DNA from: Oreohelix idahoensis
Taxonomy: Eukaryota; Mollusca; Gastropoda; Stylommatophora; Oreohelicidae
DNA: 64,000 nt
Direction of reading: 5' to 3'
Assembly (NCBI GenBank): GCA_024509875.1
Contig: JAMPIV010019862.1
Coordinates: 415,001-479,000, forward strand
Part shown: positions 41,324-52,029 of the stretch, one piece after another
Position numbering within the stretch: the stretch's first letter is position 1
Layout of the letters: every line of letters begins with the position of its first letter
The notes under the pieces: model-generated
The model's database searches: none
Told to the model about the DNA's origin: nothing
The model's input: the letters and a program-made list of their open reading frames with translations, nothing else
Position numbers and translations under genes: made by a program

Positions 41324-42840
41324 GAACGAACGAACGAACTTTATTTTCAAAGGGTTGAGAATTGGGCATGCAGGCCCGTCTGACATTCTGCCCTTCCTTT
41401 CTCTCGTCTTTTATACTGGTTTCATTTATTCTCACATACATTTTACCCATCAATTCAAGGAATTCAACGTTATAAAGGTAAAATAATAGCATACTCACAT
41501 TCACAGTACCTAATTATAAACATGAAATAAAGTATGTTGAAAAATACAAACTAAGTATCACCATGAAACAAAATATGTTGAAAAACACTATCATCATCAT
41601 TAAACCTACATTCGATATTATATCATTTGTTCGGAAAAATAATCACATTAGGGGGGCAGATAATCAGAACTCATAAAGTAATCGAAAAGTTTACGATTGT
41701 ATGAATAGGGACTGAGGTTGTTATCTTTCAGATAATGTGGAAGATAGTTCCAGAGATGAGCAGCAGAGTAAGCTAAGCTTTTCTTGAATAAGTCAAGCCT
41801 AGGCTTGGGCACTTGTATTTTGTTAAGGCGTTGACTGCGCCTTTCACTGTATTTGAACATTGGCCACAGATATGTTGGAGCATTCTGTGACAGGATTTTG
41901 TGAACAAATTTAGCTTTGTTGAACAGAAAGCGCTTTCTTAGAGGCAGTATTTTGAGATCTTTATATAGTATCTACACACTGTGCTTGGCAGTTGTCAGAA
42001 ACTAGACGCACTGCACGCTTTTGTAGTGAATGGAGTCTTTTTGTATTGGACATAGAACAACCATCCCAGATTGTGGAGCAATAGTCAAGGTTTGTTTGTA
42101 TGTGAGATATATAGAACAATTTACGTGCATCTTCATCTAGGAAATGTTTGATTTTAGCTAACTGGTAAACTTTCTGTGCCGTTTGCTTGGTCAGTGCATG
42201 AACATGTGAGTTCCAATTTAGATGCTGGTCAACGACTATTCCTAGAGTTTTATGTTCATTAACGTTTTCAATTGGTAAGGTACCAATATAGATCTGAAGT
42301 GTTGTTTTCTCGGAATTTTGTAATTTTTGTCTAGTTGATATTAACATGCACTTTGTTTTAATTATATTAATTAGCATGCGATTTCAGATGCTCCACCTTA
42401 TCAGATTGTCTGTATCTTTTTGTAACGATAGTTCGAGTGTGTTGCAACTTGTATCACTCGTGTAGACAGTACAGTCATCGGCAAATAGGTCACAGGATGC
42501 GTGCTCGACGTGCAGTGGAAGGTCATTAATGTATATGGCAAAAAGTAGAGGCCCAAGAATAGAGCCCTGAGGAACGCCGGTATTTATTACGGTTGGGTTT
42601 GAGCGAGAGTTATTGTAAGAAACTACATGTTTTCTGTCTGACAGGAATGATTTAATTATCGTCACTAGTTGGAGGTTTACTTTTGATGTTTCTAGTTTTC
42701 TAATTAAAATAGCGTGATCTATCATATCAAATGCTTTTTTAAAGTCTACAAAAACTGCCCCACATATGTTATCGTTATTAATATTTAAGTGCCAGTTGTC
42801 AATCATCTTAGTTAGAGCTGTGTGACATGATATTGATAGA
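41324..42840 (-). mobile_element. LINE-G, CR1-like non-LTR retrotransposon, 5'-truncated
   Basis: The tail (GTTC)n on the minus strand is at 41324-41345; the 5' end lies in (GATA)n at about 42832-42840. GATA repeats on both outer sides of the two LINE-G pieces suggest insertion into one GATA tract. The clade call (CR1/L2/Jockey-like, without RNase H) rests on the RT motifs and the YCSTIWDGCS tail region. Confidence 0.85.
41648..42835 (-). pseudogene. LINE-G reverse transcriptase, partial
   Basis: Starting at the truncation, the minus strand reads SCHTALTKMIDNWHLNIN, then GAVFVDFKKAFDMIDHAILI (first catalytic Asp), NTGVPQGSILGPLLFAIYIN and CDLFADDCTVYT (catalytic box), up to a stop at 42384. 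After a frame change it continues IKTKCMLISTRQKL, HKTLGIVVDQHLNWNSHVHA, YISHIQTNLDYCSTIWDGCS and LQKRAVRLV (42377-41961), and after another change PRLDLFKKSLAYSAAHLWNY with LPHYLKDN (41860-41648). Fingers, palm and thumb are represented, but the endonuclease and the first RT blocks are lost and at least two frameshifts interrupt it. Confidence 0.85.
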
Positions 42841-42844
42841 TAGG

Positions 42845-42936
<92 letters not shown>
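42841..42936 (+). repeat. (GATA)n microsatellite
   Basis: About 24 GATA units next to the truncated 5' end of LINE-G. Confidence 0.97.
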
Positions 42937-42937
<1 letters not shown>

Positions 42938-43459
42938 GAAGGGAGAGAGAGGGGAAACAACAAAGCAACAAAGACGTGAAATACAAAGACCATGCACTTT
43001 GTCATCTTTGTTATCTCTCTTCTGGCTCTAGACTGAACTTTGGAAATAACAACAACCATCGGAAAGATAACTCTGTACATTGACGAAAAGGGTCGATAAC
43101 CAGTGTTTTGCTGAAGACTTGTCCTTCTACCATGTAATCGAAACCAATCGGAAGACGAAATGAGAATGCTTGATGAAAGGTAACACACCCACAGACAAAC
43201 GATAAAGATGGTGAAATTTTAGCCAGATTGTATACGGAGAAAAACACGTACACTCGCAGAAGTATGTTGGCAATAGCATCAGCAAAGACGAACTTTCAAA
43301 ACATAAAGATACATAAGGCAAGATGAACTTTCAAATAATAAAGATACGCACAACAAGGCGAACTTTCAAAACATATAAATGCAGTAGTGAAGATGAATTA
43401 CAAAATATAAAGATATACAAGGCAAGATGGACCTAAAAAAAAAAAAGATACTGAAGACA
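42937..43459. repeat. Gene-free DNA with a decayed tandem repeat
   Basis: At 43285-43430 a phrase of about 40 bases (GAACTTTCAAAACATAAAGA with ACAAGGCAAGAT) recurs four times with changes. Nothing else is recognised. Confidence 0.55.
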
Positions 43460-43675
43460 ACTTGTACAGGGGACCTCCTATCTTTTCGCATTTATCCGAA
43501 AAGGCTAGGCATCATACTTCCCTACCCAGGAGACCAGGGTGGACTATGGAATTATTAGGAGCATTCGTTCTGGAAAAAAATTTACAAAAATTATATTCCC
43601 TCCACTGGGAATCGAACCCGGTAGTTTTAGAATTTGAGACGAACTCTTAGCCACTCCGACCTATAGAAAACACAC
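43460..43675 (-). mobile_element. tRNA-derived SINE, family 3
   Basis: From 43675 on the minus strand the head reads GTCGGAGTGGCTAAGAGTTC (A box) and GGGTTCGATTCCC (B box) 25 bases later, close to a Ser/Leu-type tRNA. The body (to about 43460) includes CCACCCTGGTCTCCTGGGTA. It differs from families 1 and 2. Confidence 0.72.
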
Positions 43676-43679
43676 TGAG

Positions 43680-43912
43680 GAAAACAGCTTTCAGCATTAG
43701 AAGACAGTCCTAGTTCTGGAACCACCTTGTAAAAGAAGTAGCAGGAAACACAAAAATCAAGGAGATGTGAGCTGGAAAGAACTGCAAGAGGAATTTAAAG
43801 TTAGGAAAAGAACAGTTGGCACACGACAGAAGAGCCTGATGAAAGCTTTCATTACGCTGCCAGTGACCTGAAGGTCAAAGCGTTCATTACGCTGCCAGTG
43901 ACCTGAAGGTAC
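43680..43912 (+). mobile_element. LINE-B 3' fragment, decayed, and a 34-bp duplication
   Basis: ACACTGAGGAAAACAGCTTT, AGACAGTCCTAGTTCTGGAA and AGCTGGAAAGAACTGCAAGA match the LINE-B C-terminus in plus orientation. At 43845-43912 a CATTACGCTGCCAGTGACCT unit is present twice. Confidence 0.65.
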
Positions 43913-44169
43913 TCAGTTCTCAAAGTAGAGCCATTAGAATGCCCAAAACATAGCCGATTATTGAGGAAATTGAACGTCAGTGCTAAGGTATTACATGTGA
44001 TAGAGGAGTGGTTCGCTACATCTCGGAATAAGAAAAGTCCTCGCTCATTACGGACAGCAGCTAAACCGGGAATAAGTGTTTGAATGTGAAAGAAAAGGCA
44101 TACCGGCATGATAGCAGGGAGTTAAGAAATAAAGAGGAAAAAGACTGAATTGAGCAATATTTAGGTTTG

Positions 44170-44172
<3 letters not shown>

Positions 44173-44257
<85 letters not shown>
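44173..44257. repeat. (TA)n microsatellite
   Basis: Pure TA repeat directly left of the LINE-B copy. The long open frames here (IYIYIY) are artefacts. Confidence 0.97.
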
Positions 44258-44259
<2 letters not shown>

Positions 44260-44890
44260 TCAGTGTGTGTCCTATCCATCGCCATCGTCTTCTTCTCATC
44301 TCTTGTTCCACTGGCACTTGTCTAGTTCTGGTCATCAGTTCCACGTTGGTAACCTTGTCATACCATTTTAATCCCTCTATTCTACGCAAGCACCCATTTA
44401 TGAAAGTCTGTAGCTGTTTGGTAGTTGTCTTTGTTGTTCTCCATGTCTCAGAGCCATACAATAGGACTGACCCCACACCCGAGCCGAAGTTTCCCACTTT
44501 CGCGCCGGATCCGACCTCCCCCGATCTCCACACATTTCCCAACGCAACGAAAGCCCCTCTTGCCCCCTGTATTCCCACCTTGATATCACCGTCCGTCCCT
44601 CCAACTTTGTCCACACCGCTGCCAAGACATGTGCACGACCCCACATCCTGCACCGGCGCCTCCCAAAGTTCAACCCCGCCATCACTACCTGCATTTACTC
44701 TCATTATCCCTGTCCTCTCCCTGTGTATCTCCAGACCCAACTGCCGTGACCCCCCATCGAGCGCCCTCAACCTGTCCTGCATCTGACCACGGCCATATAT
44801 ATATATAGAGGAGGACTTGGAATGTGTTTGTTGAAGGCCTATGGTCCTTTGGGAGTGGAGGGTTATGAATGAATGAATGAATGAATGAAT
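44258..44890 (+). mobile_element. LINE-B copy, inverted 5' part, inserted in TA repeats, with A-to-G altered tract
   Basis: The minus strand from 44795 to 44262 encodes MQDRLRALDGGSRQLGLEIH through GSVLLYGSETWRTTKTTTKQ to [12 protein letters not shown]. To its right, 44810-44880 on the plus strand is the extreme 3' end of LINE-B (GAGGACTTGGAATGTGTTTG ... GAATGAATGAATGAATGAAT tail). So the 5' segment is inverted relative to the 3' end, as in twin priming, and the part coding for about 35 residues between them is lost. From about 44470 to 44795 the sequence carries the same heavy sense-strand A-to-G change as the 53-kb copy. TA repeats flank both sides. Confidence 0.85.
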
Positions 44891-45468
<578 letters not shown>

Positions 45469-45715
45469 ACTGTATTCTTCTTCATCTTCGTACACTCTCA
45501 GACGTCGTCCACTATCAGACGTCCACATGAATGTTCTCAAAGAAAGCAGTAGTCAGTTTGAGGCTATTTGAATCCCCGTAAAGCTTTCCACGAAAGGAGC
45601 CCGCGTCGGCCATATGCACTTTCTCTGTACCGCATATAAGGGGCAACTTTGAAACACATGTTCAGCAGTCATTTTATCAGTGCCACAGTTCTTCTTCTTC
45701 TTCTTTGATCCACTG

Positions 45716-48214
45716 TCACTGAGCGTCAGCTCTTCGTGACCTTGATGCCATTATATGGTACTGCGCAGTTCGTATAAGCTGTTCTGAGCTGCCATACAGT
45801 GTATTGTCTATGGATGGGTTGTGTAGTAGCAGTTGTTGTCTCAGTCCCTGAAGTGCAGGGTACTGTAGTAGGTGGTGTTCTACTGTCTCCAACGGGTTAG
45901 GGCAGTGTCTACATTTTGCTATGTTTTGTGAACTTAGTCTATTTCTGTGGCCATTTAGTGTAGAGTGGCCTGTTCTCAATCTGAAGATTTTGGTTTGGTA
46001 CCTTCGTTCGATATCGTTCATAGCATCTTTCTTATTTGGGGCTGTTTGGTGAATGAAGAGTCTTCTTCCTGTTTTAGCCTGTGCCCACGTGTTCAGCCAA
46101 ACTTCTTTACAGTTGTTTTTGAATATTTGTTTAACTGTTAACATACTCAGTGGTTGATCAATCTGTGGCATTTTTGCTCCCTTTTTTGCCAGTCTATCAG
46201 CAACTTCATTTAATGTGATGTTTATGTGGCCAGGTATCCATTGCATGTATATTTCTGTTCCGTACAAGTTCATAATTTTGTGGCATGTTTCTTGAACCTT
46301 CTGGATAGTACTGATCGAGTTGGTTTTCCAGTTTCCTATTGCCAAGAGGGCAGCCTGCGAGTCTGAGAATACTACATCATCATTTGTTTCCATTTCGTCT
46401 GATTCAAAGAGTTCAAAAATTCTAGTTAGGGTTTTCCGGATGGCGACTACTTCGGCTTCGTAGTTTGTGCACCAGATACCACAGGGACCTGCAATTTTGA
46501 CGGGTTCTTCAGTACTTGGTGGGATGATTATGGCCCCGTATCCAGCATTTATGACTGCTTTGAAAGCTGACCCGTCTGTATAGGCATGGATAATGTCTTC
46601 ATGGTACTGACAGATGGTTTCCATGGCAAGTGTTTTCAGCAGCGTAGGTATGAGGCTTTTATTTGTGGGTTGTAGAAAGTTTGTACGTATTATTGGTCTT
46701 TTTAGTTCTACGTGAGGTGGTAGGTCAGGCACAGCTTGAGTAGGTAGTCTAGTCTCTGGTATGTAGTGCTTCCCTGAAAGCTCTTGGTACCTTCTAGTGA
46801 AAGATGTCTTTTTAATTCGGTACCTGGAGTTAAGGTCACCGATAACTTTTTTGCAGGGGTCATCTTTGTCAGCTCGCAAGAATCTTTCTGCCGTGATAAT
46901 GACTGATTTCTCTCTCCTTAATTCTAGGGGTTCCACATTGGCGGAAATCTCACATGCGCTGGTCGGAGTAGTTCGCAAGCCTCCACAGATGAATCTGAGT
47001 GCCTGGTTTTGTATGCGATCTAGTTTCAGTCTGAGTGTTGGGCTAGCAGTGGCTTGCAGGGGTAGAGAGTAATCCATAACTGAGCGCACGTATCCCAAGT
47101 ACAGTTGTCGTAGGGTGCTCTGATTGGATCCCCAATCAGTGCTTGCCAAACGCTTTATGAGGTTTAGCCTTCTAGAGGCAGTTAGGGACTCAACATGTGT
47201 TTTGTATGTGAGTCTGGTATCTAGCTGTATCCCTAGATAAGTCGGATTGTTCTCTTTAGCTAGCTTTGCATCATCAAGTTTTAAATCCAGTTCTTTCTTT
47301 ACTGTTTTGTTGCTGAGTGTGAATATAGTGTAGACTGTCTTACTCCTGTTGATCACCATTTTCCAGAAGCTGCAGTAGGTTGTTAGAGCAGCCAGTGCAC
47401 GGTTTAGTTTCTTTGGCAGTTGCAAGTGGGACTTCCCTTCTGCCCAAAAGACTAGGTCATCAGCAAACAAGGCGCTGGGTAATTCAAGGTAGTCTGCCAG
47501 ATCGTTTTTGTATATGAGGAAGAGGGTGCAGCTTAGGGCCGAGCCTTGTGGGAGGCCTTCTTGGATGGTTCTTTTCCCTGATGTTGCTCCGTTGACCGTT
47601 GTGGAGATGGTTCTATTTGTGAGGAAATCTTTTATCCAATGAAACATTCTTCCTTCTATGCCCATCTTCTGCATCTTGAAAAATAGACCGTCTCTCCATA
47701 CTCTGTCATATGCCTGCTTGAGGTCTACGAAAACTGCGGCCACATGATTTTTATCCTGAAAAGCATCGGCATTCTGTTGTACCAATCGGATTACCTGGTC
47801 AACAGTCTGTCTTCCTCTTCTAAATCCTGCTTGGTTAGGATGGAGGGCTTTCCCTTTCTCTAACCACCAGTAGAGGCGTGCATTTATCATACGTTCTGCC
47901 ATTTTCCCAACGCATGAAGTCAGGGAAATGGGCCGGTAGCTACTGACTTCGCTTGGTGGTTTATCTTTTTTGAGTATTGGGATAATGTTAGATGTTTTCC
48001 ATCCTGTAGGTACAGTTCTGCTTCTCCACGTCTTGTTTATGAATTCCAGGATCGTCAGCAAGCCTTTTTCCCCAAGTTTGACTATCATGTCGTTGGTAAC
48101 TTGGTCTGGCCCTGGTGCTTTTTTGGGTTTGGTCTTTAGGAGACTAGATTGCAGTTCAGCTAGCGTAAATTCCTGATCAAAGATGCTGTCCACAGCCTTG
48201 TGTGCTTTTAGCAT
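45716..48214 (-). CDS. LINE-F reverse transcriptase and RNase H
   Basis: The 832-residue frame is open throughout. RT blocks: KKAPGPDQVTNDMI (about 31-44), SSYRPISLTSCVGKMAERMI (91-110), AGFRRGRQTVDQ, AAVFVDLKQAYDRVW with Asp164, IQEGLPQGSALSCTLFLI (217-234) and the catalytic ALFADDLVFW (FADD 250-253). A thumb with SKTVYTIFTLSN and YLGIQLDTRL follows. RNase H residues are Asp547 (AYTDGSA), Glu588 (NYEAEVVAIR), Asp618 (FSDSQAALLA) and Asp673 (LNEVADRLAKKG), with QWIPGHINI between. The end has FRLRTGHSTLNGH and CRHCPNPLETVEHHLLQYP, where the last Cys of the cluster is replaced by Tyr. It is separated from the endonuclease frame by two frameshifts in about 120 bases, so the first codon at 48214 is not a natural start. 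Confidence 0.92.
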   Translation of the reverse strand: MLKAHKAVDSIFDQEFTLAELQSSLLKTKPKKAPGPDQVTNDMIVKLGEKGLLTILEFINKTWRSRTVPTGWKTSNIIPILKKDKPPSEVSSYRPISLTSCVGKMAERMINARLYWWLEKGKALHPNQAGFRRGRQTVDQVIRLVQQNADAFQDKNHVAAVFVDLKQAYDRVWRDGLFFKMQKMGIEGRMFHWIKDFLTNRTISTTVNGATSGKRTIQEGLPQGSALSCTLFLIYKNDLADYLELPSALFADDLVFWAEGKSHLQLPKKLNRALAALTTYCSFWKMVINRSKTVYTIFTLSNKTVKKELDLKLDDAKLAKENNPTYLGIQLDTRLTYKTHVESLTASRRLNLIKRLASTDWGSNQSTLRQLYLGYVRSVMDYSLPLQATASPTLRLKLDRIQNQALRFICGGLRTTPTSACEISANVEPLELRREKSVIITAERFLRADKDDPCKKVIGDLNSRYRIKKTSFTRRYQELSGKHYIPETRLPTQAVPDLPPHVELKRPIIRTNFLQPTNKSLIPTLLKTLAMETICQYHEDIIHAYTDGSAFKAVINAGYGAIIIPPSTEEPVKIAGPCGIWCTNYEAEVVAIRKTLTRIFELFESDEMETNDDVVFSDSQAALLAIGNWKTNSISTIQKVQETCHKIMNLYGTEIYMQWIPGHINITLNEVADRLAKKGAKMPQIDQPLSMLTVKQIFKNNCKEVWLNTWAQAKTGRRLFIHQTAPNKKDAMNDIERRYQTKIFRLRTGHSTLNGHRNRLSSQNIAKCRHCPNPLETVEHHLLQYPALQGLRQQLLLHNPSIDNTLYGSSEQLIRTAQYHIMASRSRRADAQ

Positions 48215-48325
48215 GCGTTTTGTGTCTTGATGGCTTTATCTAGATTGGCTCTTTTGTATGTTTTATTGACTTCAGCAAATAATCGATTTAGGACTCGTGC
48301 TTTCCCTCTGTTGGAGGTAGCTGTG

Positions 48326-49810
48326 TTACTGTTTGGAAGTTTTATAGGGATTGGGTTTCTCTTCTGCCATGTTGTCAATGAGTTTCCATGCTTTCTTCCC
48401 TTCTTTATTTAGGTCTAGGTTTTCGCATTTTTCTTTCCAGGTTTCCATTTTGGCTTTTCTGCTCGCTAGCTTAACCTGTGCAGTGAGTCTGTTGTATGTG
48501 ATTTTGTTTTCACGGCTAGGATTTTTCTGAGCGATTTTCCGTGCCTTGCGTCTTAGTTGTACTAGGTGTTCTAATTCCTCATTCCAGAAGATGCCGTATT
48601 TGATACGACTGCCTTTGGGGATTGCCTTTTTGGCTGCCTGCAGTATGGCTGTAGAGATATGATCGTTCAAGGTATTAATGTCTTGGTTCATGTCTATTCC
48701 AGTGAGGAGCTGGTCTGATATGAGTTTGTAGTGTTCCCAGTTTGCTCGAGCATAGTTCCATTTCGGCTGTCTTTTGGTTTCCGTTTTTGTTTTACCCTGC
48801 GAGATGGTGGTGAGGATGGGTAGATGGTCGCTTCCTATGTCCTCCAATACCCTCAATTTATACCGGTTGGTGAGGTCTGCAGACACAAGTGTTAGGTCTG
48901 GTCGGCTACTGGTTCCGCTAGCTTTATGGTAGAGGGTTGTTGGGGATCTTTCGTTTTGGGGGACTATAAGGTTGGAAGTGTTACATAGCTCTTCTACTGC
49001 CTGGCCTGAGGTGTTGGTGTTCTGGTATCCCCAGAGTGGGGAGTGGGCGTTGAAATCCCCTGCTATGATTGTTCTCTTATATTCGATATCATCAAAGTAG
49101 ATTCCATTAGTTTCTCTGGGGGGTCTGTAGACATTAAAGATTTGGAAATCTCCGTCACTTCCCCAGACTGTCACTCGTTGTATGTCAGTTTCATCATCGG
49201 TTCGAAGACTTTCGACCTCTGCCTGTACATCATTCCTTACCAAGGTTAGGATTCCTCGACAACTATTATGGCAATGACATTTGTACATTGTGTAGCCTGG
49301 GAAGTTGATGGATTTGTCCTTAAGAACGGTTTCTTGAATCGGTGCAATGTGAACTTTCTGGTCCTTCAGTAGTTTCTTTAATTCTAACGATTTAGTTCTT
49401 ATTCCATCTACATTTAACTGTAGAATGTTAATATACTCCTCGGTAGCACACTTTTCGCCAGGAGCAGCCGAGGGGCGGCCTGCTTGGCGCGGACCTTTTG
49501 CGAGGCGACGTCCGAGCTCGTATATCTTAGGTTGTATTAGTGTCATGGCATCATGAGTAGTGGGGGGTTGTGATGACTTTCTTTCATCCCGGTAGTTATC
49601 CTCTTTTTCCATGCGGGGTGTGCAAGGCATGGTGGGCACTGTACCATCATCGGTGGGGAAGTATTATTTTCTTCTGCTGTCCTGTTCGGCTGATATCTGT
49701 CCTACCCCCTGGGGGTAGACAGCCCCAATACCATGTTGCACCACCTCAGTGGGGTTCACCGTTGTGCAGCCCCCGCCACCAAATGACCGCTGCTTTCTGG
49801 AAACATCCAT
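48326..49810 (-). pseudogene. LINE-F N-terminus and endonuclease
   Basis: Reading from the ATG at 49810, the frame gives MDVSRKQRSFGGGGCTTVNP, meets one nonsense codon (TAA near 49664), and continues open to 48326. Domain features: ILQLNVDGIRTKSLELKKLL and HIAPIQETVLKD with the Asn and catalytic Glu of APE endonucleases; CRGILTLVRNDVQ; FNVYRPPRE; IIAGDFNAHSPLWG (Asp, Asn); RPDLTLVSADL; and DIGSDHLPILTTI with the catalytic Asp-His pair. This nuclease nicks target DNA. The region before ILQLN contains the sequence CATEEYIN and is probably a poorly conserved leader. The frame is lost at about 48340 (KPNPYKTSKQ), where the natural reading should switch to KLPNSNTATSNRGKARVLNR. Confidence 0.85.
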
Positions 49811-50209
49811 AATTTGTCAGCTATTTAGTCAGCACTAGCGCTTCTAGCTGGTCAAAAGGATCGTCACGTCGTGCAACCTGGTGCCTTCACTATGAGATGC
49901 TGTGGATGGTTTGTAGCTGTGCCATTCCAAGTTGGAGGACAGTCACAGGTAAAAGCAGGGCTTTGCAGGGGCGCTCAACATAGTTTGGTCAGTCGGTCGA
50001 GACTGTTACCGGGGGATGGCCGCCACTGTCTTTGTGGCTTCTGGGAGCCATATGTCAAGCTTGGAAGGTCAAGGTGGACCAGTGAGTTTGAGCCACTGGT
50101 TCAGTTCTCCAGTGCGACCGCTCTTGCCCAAAGGTGCTACCCCTCTTGGCCTCCCCCAATCCCCCAGTGCCACAGTTACACTGATCGGTAGTTCCTATCT
50201 TTACTGTAT

Positions 50210-50999
50210 AATCATTAATGGATCTAACTTTGTTACTTCAAATATATTTTTTAGAATCTGTATAATGGGATATCCGTTTTGGTAGGTGTAAAGAGTTAAA
50301 GGTTGGGTTTTTTCTTCTAACTACTTTTCTATTTATGTTAAAGTGATTTGATAAAACTAGGGTGTTGAAGTCGAAAGTATGGATTGATAGGGGTGGCTCC
50401 AGGAAGAATGTAAATGTTATTATATGCGCTGATGAAGGCGATCAGCATACGTCGGGCTTACCGGTGGCCGACAGGTGTGTGGGTGTATAGACATCAATGA
50501 ACGCGAATGCATGTAGTCCTAAAATTAGTTGCTTATCCTTTACAGGACATGGCAATCAACCCCAGCTTTTATTGGCTGTTTTTGTGATTTTTCTAGGCAA
50601 TTTTTACGTTCAGTAGTTTGCCATTGCTTTCTGAACGGTACGGCGCTTATACCATTGTTAAAAATCCACACAAAGCGATTTGCTACCAAACCGCCTGCAG
50701 CAGGTTTCGAACCTGGTATATCTGGATTATGAAACTGCGTTCATATCCATTAGGCCACAGACGCCAACGTCCTAAAGTAAGTCAATAATAATCACACACA
50801 CCGAAAGCACATATAATAGTCAGGAAATGTTGCAACTCTAAGGAACGTTAAACACAGTTTATTATTCTACAGTCACGAGGACATCACCAAAATACACTAT
50901 CAATAGGTAACAGTTCAGAACACATCATGGAAATCACAATAGTTCAATACATCCTTATATAGCCTAACTGGCACATATATATCTATAAAAGCCTATTCC
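50210..50999. other. Gene-free DNA with a tRNA-like SINE piece
   Basis: At 50685-50770 the minus strand reads GTGGCCTAATGGATATGAAC (A box) and GGTTCGAAACC (B box) with spacing like a tRNA (Arg-like). Upstream on the plus strand TTTTTGTGATTTTTCTAGGC is a probable SINE body. The rest of the stretch has no recognisable feature. Confidence 0.55.
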
Positions 51000-51660
51000 C
51001 GGCTTTGAAGTAATGTCAATATTCTCTCTACCTTCTTTAGAAAAAATAAGCCGTATACGTTCCTGGCTTCAAAGTAATGTAAATATTCTCTTTATCTTCT
51101 CTGGCAATATTAGAAATAAGCCGTATAAGTTCCTGGCTTCAAAGTAATGTAAATATTCTCTTTATCTTCTCTGGCAATATTAGAAATAAGCCGTATAAGT
51201 TCCTGGCTTCAAAGTAATGTAAATATTCTCTTTATCTTCTCTGGCAATATTAGAAATAAGCCGTATAAGTTCCTGGCTTCAAAGTAATGTAAATATTCTC
51301 TTTATCTTCTCTGGCAATATTAGAAATAAGCCGTATAAGTTCCTGGCTTCAAAGTAATGTGAATATTCTCTTTATCTTCTCTGGCAATATTAGAAATAAG
51401 CCATATAAGTTCCTGGCTTCAAAGTAATGTAAATATTCTCTTTATCTTCTCTGGCAATATTAGAAATAAGCCGTATAAGTTCCTTGCTTCAAAGTAATGT
51501 AAATATTCTCTTTATCTTCTCTGGCAATATCAGAAATAATCCGTATAAGTAGAAGCCTTTATCTTCTCTGGCAATATTAGAAATATCCTTGCTTCAAAGT
51601 AATGTAAATATTTCTCTTTATCTTCTCTGGAAAAATATATGGCAATATCAGAAATAATCA
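51000..51660 (+). repeat. 70-bp tandem repeat
   Basis: Unit TTCCTGGCTTCAAAGTAATG with TAAATATTCTCTTTATCTTC, TCTGGCAATATTAGAAATAA and GCCGTATAAG. Starts at 51060, 51130, 51200, 51270, 51340, 51410 and 51480; truncated copies lie at both ends (51003 and 51585). Internal copies are almost identical, edge copies are diverged, which suggests expansion by unequal exchange. Confidence 0.95.
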
Positions 51661-52029
51661 GGGAGTCTCCAACATTTCTATCACACAAAAATATCTCCCC
51701 GTACACACAGTCAAAAAACATGGCTGAACACCTTCCCGGCAAAACGCCCAGGAACGTACTGTCACGGGATTGCCGTATCTCCGTCCAGCTCAGACAATCA
51801 CGCATGCGCGGCTAACCGCGAGAGACGTGAGCTGAACTCATCTAGAAGATTCGCGAAAATTCTCGATCAAATATTTTAAAACAAACTAGTAGCTACACAA
51901 GGGAGATAACAAAAATCTGGCCTGTACATACAAGTATATTATTGTTTAATTCCCCATGACTAAAATTTGACTTAACATAGGGTTTTGACACAAATCAACA
52001 CAGGCGTTCTAAAACCGTTTGAAATTGTG
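51661..52029. other. No recognisable feature
   Basis: Includes a CAAGGGAGATAACAAAAATC motif at 51897. The 91-residue minus frame at 51530-51805 runs through the tandem repeat and is not supported. Confidence 0.5.

Larger units (their letters stand above)
45678..50177 (-). mobile_element. LINE-F, apparently full-length RNase-H-bearing non-LTR retrotransposon
   Basis: The 13-base sequence CAGTGCCACAGTT at 45678-45690 and 50165-50177 flanks the element, which spans 45691-50164 (4474 bp). On the minus strand it starts GGGGATTGGGGGAGGCCAAG, carries a leader of about 350 bases, an endonuclease-RT-RNase H gene, a very short 3' UTR and a (GAA)n tail. A stop and two frameshifts interrupt the gene but long frames remain, so the insertion is fairly recent. 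No separate gag-like ORF1 was found. The combination of APE endonuclease, RT, RNase H and Cys/His end fits the I/Ingi-type groups; no tree was made. Confidence 0.9.
45469..50209 (-). mobile_element. LINE-E fragment split by LINE-F
   Basis: ACTGTAT at 45469-45475 and 50203-50209 is the target duplication of a short LINE-E copy. Its tail and last part of the protein (CGTDKMTAEH, then CPLYAVQRKCIWPT in decayed form) are at 45476-45690. It continues after LINE-F at 50178-50202 with ACACTGATCGGTAGTTCCTA, which matches 19009-19030 of the LINE-E at 18.2 kb in reverse complement. Total LINE-E content is only about 240 bp, so it was 5'-truncated on arrival. Confidence 0.88.

Noticed and set aside
50685..50770. 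Possible functional tRNA gene
   Set aside because: A and B boxes are visible but I could not form a full cloverleaf, and it is attached to a SINE-like body.
51000..51660. 70-bp regular repeats as a possible CRISPR or gene cluster
   Set aside because: Units are contiguous with no unique spacers and no coding capacity.
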